This document shows, piece after piece, positions 48,851 to 57,104 of a DNA stretch of 64,000 nucleotides. A model generated the notes under the pieces. It saw nothing but the letters and a program-made list of their open reading frames with translations, searched no databases and was not told where the DNA came from. Positions within the stretch are counted from its first letter, which is position 1. Each line of letters opens with the position of its first letter. The position numbers and the translations under genes were made by a program. This stretch comes from Enterobacter sp. kpr-6 (lineage in GTDB: Bacteria; Pseudomonadota; Gammaproteobacteria; Enterobacterales; Enterobacteriaceae). The DNA is taken from positions 62,001 through 126,000 of the forward strand of contig NZ_FOYH01000001.1 of the NCBI RefSeq assembly GCF_900116015.1. The letters are read 5' to 3'.

Positions 48851-49885
48851 ATGGCTTACTCAGTACAGAAGTCGCGCCTGGTGAAGGTAGCGGGTGTTTC
48901 GCTTGTGATGTTGCTCGCTGCTTGTAATTCTGACTCGCGCTATAAGCGCCAGGTCAGTGGTGATGAATCCTATCTGGATGCTGCACCGCTTGCTGAATTG
49001 CATGCGCCTGCGGGGATGATCCTGCCGATTCAAAATGGCGACTACAATGTCCCGGTCACCAACGGCAGCGGCGCTGTCGGTAAGGAACTGGATATCCGTC
49101 CGCCAGCACAGGCGCTGGCGCTGGTAACCGGCGCACGCACCCAGTTCACGGGTGATACCGCGACGCTGCTGGTGGAAAATGGCCGTAACAGCAACATCTG
49201 GCCGCAGGTGGTTAGCGTGTTGCAGTCCGGTAACTATGCCATTGAAAAACGTGACGATGCCAGCCAGTCGCTGACCACCGGTTGGGTTGACTGGAACCGT
49301 CTCGACGAAGATCAGCAGTACCGTGGCCGTTATCAAATCTCGGTAAAACCGCAGGGCTATCAGCAGGCGGTGATTGTGAAGCTGGTGAATCTGGAGCAGG
49401 CAGGCAAACCGGTAGCTGATACCGCATCTTTGCAGCGCTACAGCACCGAAATGCTTAACGTCATCTCCGCAGGCCTCGATAAAACCGCGACAGATGCGCA
49501 GAACGCTGCGCAAAGCCGCAGTGCCGCCACGCTTGACGTGCAAAGCGCCGCAGACGATACCGGTCTGCCAATGCTGGTGGTGCGTGGACCGTTTAACGTG
49601 GTCTGGCAGCGTCTGCCGGGCGTGCTGGAAAAAGTGGGCATGAAAGTGACCGACAGCACTCGCTCAACGGGCAGCATTGCCGTTACCTACAAGCCGCTGT
49701 CTGACAGCGACTGGCAGGAACTGGGTGCACGCGATCCGGGCCTTTCCTCCGGCGATTACAAATTGCAGGTCGGCGATCTCGATAACCGCAGCAGCCTGCA
49801 GTTTATCGATCCGAAAGGCCACACCCTGACTCAGTCACAAAATGACGCCCTGGTAGCCGTATTCCAGGCCGCATTTAGCAAGTAA
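48851..49885 (+). CDS. bamC: BamC (NlpB), outer-membrane assembly lipoprotein
   Basis: BamC is a lipoprotein subunit of the BAM complex. The 344-residue protein equals E. coli. A lipoprotein signal ends LLAAC with Cys25; Asn follows, compatible with outer-membrane sorting. The conserved unstructured N-terminal segment ([19 protein letters not shown]) contacts BamD, and two helix-grip domains follow (about 100-215 and 225-344). ATG 48851 has GGGAG upstream. A terminator follows directly. Confidence 0.96.
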   Translation: MAYSVQKSRLVKVAGVSLVMLLAACNSDSRYKRQVSGDESYLDAAPLAELHAPAGMILPIQNGDYNVPVTNGSGAVGKELDIRPPAQALALVTGARTQFTGDTATLLVENGRNSNIWPQVVSVLQSGNYAIEKRDDASQSLTTGWVDWNRLDEDQQYRGRYQISVKPQGYQQAVIVKLVNLEQAGKPVADTASLQRYSTEMLNVISAGLDKTATDAQNAAQSRSAATLDVQSAADDTGLPMLVVRGPFNVVWQRLPGVLEKVGMKVTDSTRSTGSIAVTYKPLSDSDWQELGARDPGLSSGDYKLQVGDLDNRSSLQFIDPKGHTLTQSQNDALVAVFQAAFSK

Positions 49886-49892
49886 AAGCAGA

Positions 49893-49917
49893 GGCCGGAT
49901 CTTTCCGGCCTTTTTTA
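49893..49917 (+). terminator. Intrinsic terminator after bamC
   Basis: GGCCGGA pairs with TCCGGCC around TCTT and is followed by TTTTTT. Confidence 0.85.
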
Positions 49918-49926
49918 TCGCCAGCT

Positions 49927-49942
49927 ACGCACACGTTTGCGT
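49927..49942 (+). promoter_or_regulatory. PurR operator of purC
   Basis: ACGCACACGTTTGCGT matches the PurR consensus at 15 of 16 positions, 61-76 bases before the purC start. It is the best of the three PurR-type sites in this window. Confidence 0.88.
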
Positions 49943-50002
49943 AGCCAGCAAAAGCAGAATTTAGCCTTTAAATCATCACACCTGGAACCTGGAGTAACAA
50001 AG

Positions 50003-50716
50003 ATGCAAAAGCAAGCTGAGTTGTATCGTGGCAAAGCGAAGACCGTTTACAGCACGGAAAACCCGGACCTGTTGGTGCTCGAATTCCGCAATGATACATC
50101 AGCAGGGGATGGCGCGCGCATTGAACAGTTCGATCGTAAGGGCATGGTGAACAACAAGTTCAACCATTTCATTATGAGCAAACTGGAAGAAGCGGGCATC
50201 CCGACTCAGATGGAAGCGCTGCTTTCCGATACCGAATGTCTGGTGAAGAAACTGGATATGGTGCCGGTCGAGTGCGTGGTGCGTAACCGTGCCGCTGGTT
50301 CACTGGTCAAGCGTCTGGGCATTGAAGAAGGGATCGAGCTGAATCCGCCGCTGTTCGACATGTTCCTGAAAAACGACGCGATGCACGACCCGATGGTCAA
50401 CGAATCCTACTGCGAAACTTTCGGCTGGGTGAACAAAGAGAACCTGGCACGGATGAAAGAGCTGACCTACAAAGCCAACGACGTGCTGTTCAAACTGTTT
50501 GATGACGCGGGCCTGATCCTCGTTGACTTCAAACTGGAGTTTGGCCTGTACAAAGGCGAAGTGGTGCTGGGCGATGAATTCTCCCCGGACGGCAGCCGCC
50601 TGTGGGACAAAGAGACGCTGGATAAAATGGACAAAGACCGCTTCCGCCAGAGCCTGGGCGGTCTGATTGAAGCCTATGAAGCCGTTGCGCACCGTCTCGG
50701 CGTAAAACTGGACTGA
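50003..50716 (+). CDS. purC: PurC, SAICAR synthetase
   Basis: PurC joins aspartate to CAIR with ATP, giving SAICAR in purine synthesis. The 237-residue protein equals E. coli. It starts [19 protein letters not shown], after CTGGAG, and has the ATP-grasp-like substrate motifs [16 protein letters not shown] and [26 protein letters not shown]. The longer open frame upstream was rejected by match to E. coli. A PurR operator precedes it. Confidence 0.98.
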   Translation: MQKQAELYRGKAKTVYSTENPDLLVLEFRNDTSAGDGARIEQFDRKGMVNNKFNHFIMSKLEEAGIPTQMEALLSDTECLVKKLDMVPVECVVRNRAAGSLVKRLGIEEGIELNPPLFDMFLKNDAMHDPMVNESYCETFGWVNKENLARMKELTYKANDVLFKLFDDAGLILVDFKLEFGLYKGEVVLGDEFSPDGSRLWDKETLDKMDKDRFRQSLGGLIEAYEAVAHRLGVKLD

Positions 50717-50841
50717 TCCTCCGCTTCTGCACGCCAGAGGAAAATCGCTTCCTCTGGCTATCTGCACCCTATTTCTTATGGTAATCCTGCTCGCGAGCGC
50801 CTACGATCTAACACTATAAACTGTGTATGTTTGAGGTGGTT

Positions 50842-51708
50842 ATGCGTTGGCAAGGGCGTCGGGAAAGTAACAACGTTGAAGACAGGCGCAATGACGCGCG
50901 CGGCCCCGCAATGGGCGGGCGGGGGATTCGCTTACCTGCTGGCAAAGGGGGCATCATTTTACTGCTGGTCGTTGTGGTGGCCGGGTACTATGGCGTTGAT
51001 TTGACTGGTTTGCTCACGGGTCAGCCGTCGTCGCAAATGAGCAGCACACCGCGCACCTCCAGCGCGCAGGAAAACGAAGCGGCAAAATTCACCTCGGTGA
51101 TATTTGCAACGACGGAAGAAACCTGGGGACAAATCTTCGAAAAAATGGGCAAGACCTACCAGCAACCCGTTCTGGTGATGTATTCCGGTGCCACCCGCAC
51201 CGGCTGCGGCACTGGCGAGTCAGTGATGGGACCGTTCTATTGCCCGGCTGACAGCAAAGTCTATATCGACCTCTCCTTCTATGAAGACATGAAAAACAAA
51301 CTCGGCGCAGCGGGCGATTTCGCACAGGGCTACGTGATTGCTCACGAAGTGGGCCATCACGTGCAGAAATTGTTAGGCACCGAACCCCGGGTACGTCAGC
51401 TTCAGCAAAATGCGACCCCCAGCGAGGGCCGCCAGTTATCTGTGATGATGGAGCTTCAGGCCGACTGTTATGCCGGGATCTGGGGACATAACATGCAGCA
51501 GCAGGGCGTGCTGGAAGCGGGGGATTTGCAGGAGGCGCTGAACGCCGCAGAAGCGATTGGCGATGACCGGTTGCAGCAGAAAAGCCAGGGCCACGTCGTG
51601 CCCGACAGCTTTACCCACGGCACCTCGGCCCAGCGTTACACCTGGTTTAAAAAAGGCTTCGACAGCGGCGATCTGACGCAGTGCAACACCTTCGGAAATC
51701 GTCTTTGA
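50842..51708 (+). CDS. ypfJ: YpfJ, membrane-anchored neutral zinc metallopeptidase
   Basis: This 288-residue protein (E. coli 287) has a charged cytoplasmic N-terminus ([17 protein letters not shown]), one membrane segment (about 35-52: [16 protein letters not shown]) and a periplasmic zinc-peptidase-like domain with HEVGHH near residue 167 and a further metal-ligand region [13 protein letters not shown]. Substrates are unknown. ATG 50842, 4-10 bases after GAGGTGG, was preferred to an ATG five codons earlier. tmcA follows 12 bp downstream. Confidence 0.93.
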   Translation: MRWQGRRESNNVEDRRNDARGPAMGGRGIRLPAGKGGIILLLVVVVAGYYGVDLTGLLTGQPSSQMSSTPRTSSAQENEAAKFTSVIFATTEETWGQIFEKMGKTYQQPVLVMYSGATRTGCGTGESVMGPFYCPADSKVYIDLSFYEDMKNKLGAAGDFAQGYVIAHEVGHHVQKLLGTEPRVRQLQQNATPSEGRQLSVMMELQADCYAGIWGHNMQQQGVLEAGDLQEALNAAEAIGDDRLQQKSQGHVVPDSFTHGTSAQRYTWFKKGFDSGDLTQCNTFGNRL

Positions 51709-51720
51709 TAAACGTATGAC

Positions 51721-53736
51721 ATGGAAGCGTTAACTGAACTGACGCGCCAGATGGCGCGGGAAGGTATTCGCCGTCTGCTGGTGTTAGCGGGCGATCCTGA
51801 CTGGAGTGCTGCACAGGCGCAGGCCTTCAGCCGGGCCCAGCCCGAGCCGGTATTGTGGGTCAGTGACGATACCGACGCGCCCTTGCAGTGCAGCCCGCGC
51901 GCGCTGACCACGCTATTAGGGCGGGAATTTACCCACGCGGTATTTGATGCCCGTAGCGGCTTTGATGTGGCGGCTTTTGCAGCACTGAGCGGCACGCTAA
52001 GCGCCGGAAGCTGGCTGATCCTGCTCACGCCCGCGCTTGATAAGTGGGCGCTCACCCCGGACGCTGATACCTGCCGCTGGAGCGACACCGCCGTTCCTCT
52101 TCCTGCTCCCCGATTGGTGACGCACTTTTGCCGGATGCTGGCCCGCTCCGGTGTGCTGGTCTGGCAGCAGCATCAGCCGTTGACCGTCCCTCATTTTGCC
52201 TCCCGCGAACCATGGCACCCGGCAACGGGTGCGCCCGAGCGGGAACAGGCGGCAATCCTCGCCACGCTTGAAGAGATGTCGCCTGGGGTAATGGTGGTGA
52301 CCGCTCCACGCGGACGCGGCAAATCTGCTCTGGCCGGGATGCACATCGCCCGGCTGCCCGGCAATGTCATTGTCACCGCCCCGACGCGGGCGGCCACTGA
52401 CGTCATGGCCCACTATGCGGGTGAGCGGTTTTGCTTTATCGCGCCGGATGCGCTGGCAGTCCTGCTTAGCGAAGGCCGCACACCCGACGCCCGCTGGCTG
52501 ATCGTTGACGAAGCGGCCGCCATTCCCGGTCCGTTACTGCAAACGCTGGTGGCAGGCTTTAGCCACACGCTGTTGACCACTACCGTGCAGGGTTATGAAG
52601 GCACCGGGCAGGGATTTTTACTGAAATTTTGCGCAGGCTTTCCGCATCTTCGTCATCAGACGCTCAGCACCCCGCTGCGCTGGGCGTCCGGCTGCCCGCT
52701 GGAAAACTTTATCAGCGATGTTCTGTTGTTTGAGGATGACACGCTGCATGCTCTTCCCAAAGGCGAGGCGGAGATCCTGCCGCTGGCACAAGATAGCTGG
52801 CTCACATCACCTGAACGGCCCGCCGCGCTCTATCGCCTGCTGGCGTCTGCTCATTACCGTACCTCGCCGCTCGATCTCAGGCGGATGATGGATGCGCCGG
52901 GGCAGAGTTTCTGGCAGGCGGTGGTCGGTGAGCAACCCGTTGCCGCGCTCTGGCTGGTGGAAGAGGGCGGTTTATCGCCGGCGTTAAGCTGTGCGGTGTG
53001 GGCAGGACTGCGCAGGCCGCGCGGGAATCTGGTGGCGCAATCGCTGGCTGCACACGGAGCCAGTCCACTCGCTGCAACGCTTTCGGGCAAACGCATCAGC
53101 CGGATTGCCGTACACCCGTATCGCCAGCGACAGGGCATCGGGGAGCAATTAATTGAACATGTAAAATCCCGCTCGCCGGACTGCGATTATCTCTCGGTCA
53201 GCTTTGGCTACACCCGCGAACTCTGGCGTTTCTGGCAGCGCTGTGGCTTCCGGTTAGTGCGCCTAGGCAGTTACCGGGAGGCGAGCAGCGGCTGCTACAC
53301 GGCGATGGCGGTTATTCCGCTTACCGACGCCGGACGGGCGCTGGTAGAAAGAGAACAGCAGCGGCTGGCGCGCGATTTGCCGGGGCTGGCCCCATGGCGG
53401 GACGAAAACTTACCCCTGCCGGTGGCAGAGCAGACTACCCTTAATGATGACGACTGGCTGGAGCTGGGCGGCTTTGCTTTTGCCCATCGCCCGTTATCCG
53501 CCGCCCGTGGCGCGCTGACGCGTTTGCTGGCGCATGACCCTCTCCCGCTCGCCGGCGTGCGCGCGCAGCTGGAAGAGGGGCGTGATGAGGCTGAAATCTG
53601 TAGCCGTTTGCGACTTGCCGGGCGTAAAGCGCTGCTGGCGACGCAGCGGCAGGAGACGGCCATGGCGCTGCGAACCCTTGACGAAACGCGCTGCCTGCAA
53701 CTTGAAGAACGCATCGCTAAGCTGCAACTTTTTTAA
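51721..53736 (+). CDS. tmcA: TmcA, tRNA(Met) cytidine acetyltransferase
   Basis: TmcA makes N4-acetylcytidine at the wobble position of elongator tRNA-Met using acetyl-CoA and ATP, protecting against AUA misreading. The 671-residue protein equals E. coli in length. An N-terminal domain is followed by an RNA-helicase-like module with Walker A GRGKSAL (near residue 200) and Walker B LIVDEAAAIP. The GNAT acetyltransferase domain has ISRIAVHPYRQRQGIGEQLI, and the C-terminal domain contacts tRNA. This copy is less similar to E. coli at its N-terminus and C-terminal third than the surrounding genes are. Confidence 0.95.
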   Translation: MEALTELTRQMAREGIRRLLVLAGDPDWSAAQAQAFSRAQPEPVLWVSDDTDAPLQCSPRALTTLLGREFTHAVFDARSGFDVAAFAALSGTLSAGSWLILLTPALDKWALTPDADTCRWSDTAVPLPAPRLVTHFCRMLARSGVLVWQQHQPLTVPHFASREPWHPATGAPEREQAAILATLEEMSPGVMVVTAPRGRGKSALAGMHIARLPGNVIVTAPTRAATDVMAHYAGERFCFIAPDALAVLLSEGRTPDARWLIVDEAAAIPGPLLQTLVAGFSHTLLTTTVQGYEGTGQGFLLKFCAGFPHLRHQTLSTPLRWASGCPLENFISDVLLFEDDTLHALPKGEAEILPLAQDSWLTSPERPAALYRLLASAHYRTSPLDLRRMMDAPGQSFWQAVVGEQPVAALWLVEEGGLSPALSCAVWAGLRRPRGNLVAQSLAAHGASPLAATLSGKRISRIAVHPYRQRQGIGEQLIEHVKSRSPDCDYLSVSFGYTRELWRFWQRCGFRLVRLGSYREASSGCYTAMAVIPLTDAGRALVEREQQRLARDLPGLAPWRDENLPLPVAEQTTLNDDDWLELGGFAFAHRPLSAARGALTRLLAHDPLPLAGVRAQLEEGRDEAEICSRLRLAGRKALLATQRQETAMALRTLDETRCLQLEERIAKLQLF

Positions 53737-53813
53737 CAAACTCATTCAGTTAATTGTCATGGTCATTAACACCTCGCGGCGTACACTGGCGTTATTGAAT
53801 TAAGGAGACTGCC

Positions 53814-54512
53814 ATGAAACATGACCATTTTGTCGTTCAAAGCCCGGAAACCCCCGCCCAACAGTTACTGCTGTTATTTCACGGCGTCGGCGATAACCCG
53901 GTGGCGATGGGGCAGCTCGGTAGCTGGTTTGCACCCCTGTTTCCGGATGCGCTGATTGTCAGTATTGGCGGCGCAGAGCCGTGCGGCCCGGCCCCGGCGC
54001 GGCAGTGGTTTTCCGTGCAGGGCGTGACGGAGGAAAACCGTCAGGCGCGCGTTGACGCGATCATGCCCCAGTTTATTGAGACGGTACGTCACTGGCAGAA
54101 ACAGAGCGGCGTCGGCCCGCAGGCCACAGCGCTCATTGGCTTTTCGCAGGGATCGATTATGTCGCTGGAGAGCATCAAAGCGCAGCCGGGGCTGGCCTCA
54201 AGAGTCATCGCGTTTAATGGTCGCTACGCTACGTTGCCGGTCAGCGGCAGCACGGCCACCACCATTCACTTGATCCACGGCGGTGAAGATCCGGTCATCG
54301 ACCTTTCGTTTGCGGTGGCGGCTCAGGAAGCGCTGCAGATGATCGGAGGCGATGTGACGCTGGATATCGTTGATGATTTGGGTCATGCCATTGATGAGCG
54401 CAGCATGCAGCTCGCGCTGGATCATTTGCGCTATACCGTGCCGAAGCACTATTTTGACGAGGCGTTGAGCGGCAGTAAGCCGAATGATGATGATATCGTT
54501 GAGTTTATGTGA
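53814..54512 (+). CDS. ypfH: YpfH, alpha/beta-hydrolase (esterase)
   Basis: This 232-residue cytoplasmic hydrolase of the carboxylesterase/phospholipase family equals E. coli YpfH, for which esterase activity has been reported. The catalytic triad is visible: nucleophile Ser in GFSQGS, Asp in GGEDPVIDL and His in DDLGHAID. The oxyanion region is LLFHGVGDN. ATG 53814 has AAGGAG upstream. A GC-rich repeat block follows immediately. Confidence 0.93.
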   Translation: MKHDHFVVQSPETPAQQLLLLFHGVGDNPVAMGQLGSWFAPLFPDALIVSIGGAEPCGPAPARQWFSVQGVTEENRQARVDAIMPQFIETVRHWQKQSGVGPQATALIGFSQGSIMSLESIKAQPGLASRVIAFNGRYATLPVSGSTATTIHLIHGGEDPVIDLSFAVAAQEALQMIGGDVTLDIVDDLGHAIDERSMQLALDHLRYTVPKHYFDEALSGSKPNDDDIVEFM

Positions 54513-54530
54513 GAGGGGATGTACCCCGCA

Positions 54531-54667
54531 CCCCCGGCCCTCTCCCCAGGGGAGAGGGGGAAAACCTGAACGGTGCACGATTCGTCCCTTTCGCCAGGGG
54601 AGAGGGGGAAAACCCGCACGGTGCACTATTTATTCCCTCTCCCTAAGGGAGAGGGCCAGGGTGAGGG
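54531..54667. repeat. GC-rich palindromic repeat block with 48-bp tandem units
   Basis: This block belongs to the same family as 26911-27054 and 43497-43590, starting CCCGGCCCTCTCCCC and ending GAGAGGGCCAGGGTGAGGG. Inside it two 48-bp units (about 54546-54593 and 54594-54641) share CCAGGGGAGAGGGGGAAAAC and a following CGGTGCAC. It fills the gap between convergent ypfH and ypfN. Confidence 0.75.
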
Positions 54668-54681
54668 TTTAAAAACGCACC

Positions 54682-54870
54682 CTATTTCTTCTTCGGCCAG
54701 TCGTCCTCGTCATCCCACTTATCGTTAAAATCACGATGCGGCGGAAGCTCGGGTTTGTTGGCGAGAAACTTTTTATGATCGACACGCTTTAAGTCTTTAA
54801 TCACGTTCAGCAGTACGCCGATCAGAAAAACCAGGACTAAAATCCACCAGTACTTTGCCAGCCATTCCAT
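54682..54870 (-). CDS. ypfN: YpfN, small membrane protein
   Basis: This 62-residue single-span protein has a membrane segment at about 3-23 ([21 protein letters not shown]) followed by the conserved cytoplasmic stretch [30 protein letters not shown] and a lysine tail. It is the clear homologue of E. coli YpfN (66 residues, starting [11 protein letters not shown]). The second of two ATGs (54870) was chosen because GAGGA then has normal spacing; the first is only two bases from it. It lies 27 bp downstream of dapE in the same operon. Function is unknown. Confidence 0.92.
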   Translation of the reverse strand: MEWLAKYWWILVLVFLIGVLLNVIKDLKRVDHKKFLANKPELPPHRDFNDKWDDEDDWPKKK

Positions 54871-54897
54871 GCTCATTTCCTCACTCAGAAACGCTTA

Positions 54898-56025
54898 TCA
54901 GGCGACAAGCTGTTCCATAATTCGTTGATACATCCGGGCAAGCAGTTGCAAATCGGCTGCGTTCACACATTCATTAATTTTATGAATGGTGGCGTTAACC
55001 GGCCCGAGTTCCACCACCTGTGCGCCCATGCGGGCAATAAAGCGCCCGTCGGAGGTACCGCCGGTGGTTAATAGCTGCGGTTTAATTTCATTATAGTGCG
55101 CAATAGCGTTCACGACCGCATCCACCAGCTTACCGCGCTGGGTCAAAAAAGGCTGACCGGAGATCCACCAGTCCACGGTGTAGCGCAACTGGTGTTTATC
55201 CAGCAGCGCCGCCACGCGGGATTTAATCATCTCGTCGGTTAATTCGGTACTGAACCGGAAGTTGAACTGGACGTAGAGATCGCCTGGGATCACGTTGTTG
55301 CTGCCCGTTCCGGCCTGGATGTTAGCGATTTGCATGCTGGTCGGTGGGAAATATTCATTGCCGCTATCCCATTCGATGCCCACCAGTTCGTTGAGCATTG
55401 GCATGGCGCGATGCACCGGGTTATCGGCCAGATGAGGGTAGGCTACGTGCCCCTGCACACCATGAATAATCAGATTACAGGTCATCGAGCCACGACGACC
55501 GTTCTTCACCACGTCACCCACTACTTCGGTGCTGGAAGGTTCCCCCACCAGACAGTAATCAAGGCGTTCGTTGCGCGCCATGAGCGCCTCAACCACTTTC
55601 ACCGTGCCGTTCGTTGCGCTGGCTTCTTCGTCGGAGGTGATCAGAAATGCAAGGCGGCCTTTATGATTCGGGAACTGCGCGACGAAACGTTCAGCGGCGA
55701 CAACCATCGCGGCCAGCGAGCCTTTCATGTCGGCTGCGCCACGGCCAAACAGCATTCCGTCGCGGATAGTGGGTTCAAACGGTGGATTGATCCAGCGATC
55801 GGCATCGCCCGCCGGCACCACATCGGTATGACCGGCGAAAGCCAGCGTCTCACCCTGTCCGCGCCATGCCCAAAAGTTTTGCGTATCGCCAAAATCCATA
55901 GGCTCAATGGTAAAACCGATAGCGCGAAGACGCTCAATCATCAACGCCTGGCATCCCGCATCATCGGGGCTCAGGGAAGGGCGGCGAATAAGCTGTTGCG
56001 TCAGCTCAATGACCGGGCATGACAT
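54898..56025 (-). CDS. dapE: DapE, succinyl-diaminopimelate desuccinylase
   Basis: This di-zinc M20 hydrolase of the lysine/diaminopimelate pathway removes succinate from N-succinyl-LL-DAP. The 375-residue protein equals E. coli. Metal-binding regions are [23 protein letters not shown] and [13 protein letters not shown] (catalytic Glu in the EE pair); the C-terminal [10 protein letters not shown] supplies substrate and metal contacts. It starts 3 bp after the yffB stop, so yffB-dapE-ypfN form an operon. Confidence 0.98.
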   Translation of the reverse strand: MSCPVIELTQQLIRRPSLSPDDAGCQALMIERLRAIGFTIEPMDFGDTQNFWAWRGQGETLAFAGHTDVVPAGDADRWINPPFEPTIRDGMLFGRGAADMKGSLAAMVVAAERFVAQFPNHKGRLAFLITSDEEASATNGTVKVVEALMARNERLDYCLVGEPSSTEVVGDVVKNGRRGSMTCNLIIHGVQGHVAYPHLADNPVHRAMPMLNELVGIEWDSGNEYFPPTSMQIANIQAGTGSNNVIPGDLYVQFNFRFSTELTDEMIKSRVAALLDKHQLRYTVDWWISGQPFLTQRGKLVDAVVNAIAHYNEIKPQLLTTGGTSDGRFIARMGAQVVELGPVNATIHKINECVNAADLQLLARMYQRIMEQLVA

Positions 56026-56028
56026 AGA

Positions 56029-56391
56029 CTACACCTCGTTAAAATACTGCTCGTAGCTGGATTCTTTGAAACCAAGCAGCATAGGCTTACCAGGCGCGCA
56101 GAGCAATGGGCGTTTGATAATTGCTGGCATTTCAAGCATCAATGCCACCGCTTTATCAGCATCGGTAATGCTTTCGCGCTGTTCGGCATCCAGTTTACGC
56201 CAGGTAGTGCCCCGCGTGTTCAGCAGCGCCTCCCAGCCGAGTTCAGCCACAAACTGGCGTAATAATGCTTCATCTAAGCCATCCGCACGATAGTCATGAA
56301 AACGGTACGGCGTATGATGGTCATCCAGCCAGCGGCGTGCCTTTTTAATGGTGTCGCAATTTTTGATCCCGTAAAGGGTGGTATCCGTCAT
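56029..56391 (-). CDS. yffB: YffB, ArsC/Spx-family protein
   Basis: This 120-residue thioredoxin-fold protein of the ArsC-like family begins [25 protein letters not shown], with a single active-site-position Cys in NCDTIKK, and ends with the family segment [20 protein letters not shown]. coli YffB (118 residues) lacks arsenate reductase activity and may be glutathione-linked. It is first in the yffB-dapE-ypfN operon. Its function there is unclear. Confidence 0.93.
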   Translation of the reverse strand: MTDTTLYGIKNCDTIKKARRWLDDHHTPYRFHDYRADGLDEALLRQFVAELGWEALLNTRGTTWRKLDAEQRESITDADKAVALMLEMPAIIKRPLLCAPGKPMLLGFKESSYEQYFNEV

Positions 56392-56954
56392 CAGTTAACC
56401 TGCCTGTGATATTAAGTTTGTGAATCAGTTTGCGCCGATTTGCGTTAAGTGCTCAACTAATTTGAATAAGCATCCGGGCAATTTAATATACATTCCTGGG
56501 CTTAAGCCTAAGAATAATCGTGCTGCTAATTAATAGCAGCATATTGATTCAGTCACAATGTTCAACCCCTTCCAAGTATCTCTATGAAATTAAATAAGAG
56601 AGCCTGCGGAAATTAATAAGCAGGGTTATTAACTCGCGTAATAAATATTCAGAATAACTTCAGGCTATTTCTTTTTGAGAATTTTTTGCATTTAAGGGCT
56701 TAATTCAGCCACCGGGGCCAATCCGGCTAAACGCGGGGAAAGCGGGCATTTTTTGAACTGCGTCACGCCAGCGAAACGTTTCTACCGCATGTTTCGGAAT
56801 GTTGCTATAAGTCACATTAATTAAACGCGTAACAGCTCATAGTTAATTCAGAGCAGTAGAACAGGTCGGGGGAGGAAATTAGCGATTGAGTAAATTATCT
56901 TCACAATACCGTTTTGATTTCGTAGAATACGCATAATAATTAGAGAGGCAGTAT
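56392..56954. other. 563-bp AT-rich intergenic region between yffB and ypfM
   Basis: No ORF of normal size is seen. It holds the divergent promoters of yffB and ypfM. A hairpin TGCTGCTA / TAGCAGCA lies at 56521-56541 and a GC-richer island at about 56710-56790. It is long for this gene-dense window. Confidence 0.5.
56900..56928 (+). promoter_or_regulatory. Probable ypfM promoter
   Basis: TTCACA (56900-56905) and TAGAAT (56923-56928) are separated by exactly 17 bp. The inferred transcript starts near 56935, about 20 bases before the ypfM ATG. Confidence 0.6.
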
Positions 56955-57014
56955 ATGATTGAGCATGAACTGGGGAACTGGAAAGATTTTATCGAAGGTA
57001 TGCTTCGTAAATAA
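56955..57014 (+). CDS. ypfM: YpfM, 19-residue small protein
   Basis: ATG ATT GAG ... AAA TAA encodes MIEHELGNWKDFIEGMLRK. This differs in only two places from the E. coli small protein YpfM as I remember it (MIERELGNWKDFIEVMLRK). GAGAGG lies 8-13 bases upstream, and a consensus-like promoter and a strong terminator flank it, so it is a complete one-gene unit. The peptide is probably a single amphipathic helix; its function is not known to me. Confidence 0.88.
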   Translation: MIEHELGNWKDFIEGMLRK

Positions 57015-57068
57015 TTTCCACTAAAAGTTGTATCGCAAGAAGCACTTAAAAAAACAATATAATGTATT

Positions 57069-57100
57069 AAAAGGCGACTTTCTCAAGTCGCCTTTTTTAT
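57069..57100. terminator. Bidirectional terminator between ypfM and acrD
   Basis: AAAAGGCGACTT pairs with AAGTCGCCTTTT around TCTC, with T-runs in both directions. It serves the convergent ypfM and acrD transcripts. Confidence 0.88.
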
Positions 57101-57104
57101 TGGC

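Noticed and set aside
53754-53787. Sigma-70 promoter before ypfH (TTGTCA ... TACACT)
   Set aside because: The spacer is 22 bp, too long for a normal promoter, and no better -35 was found.
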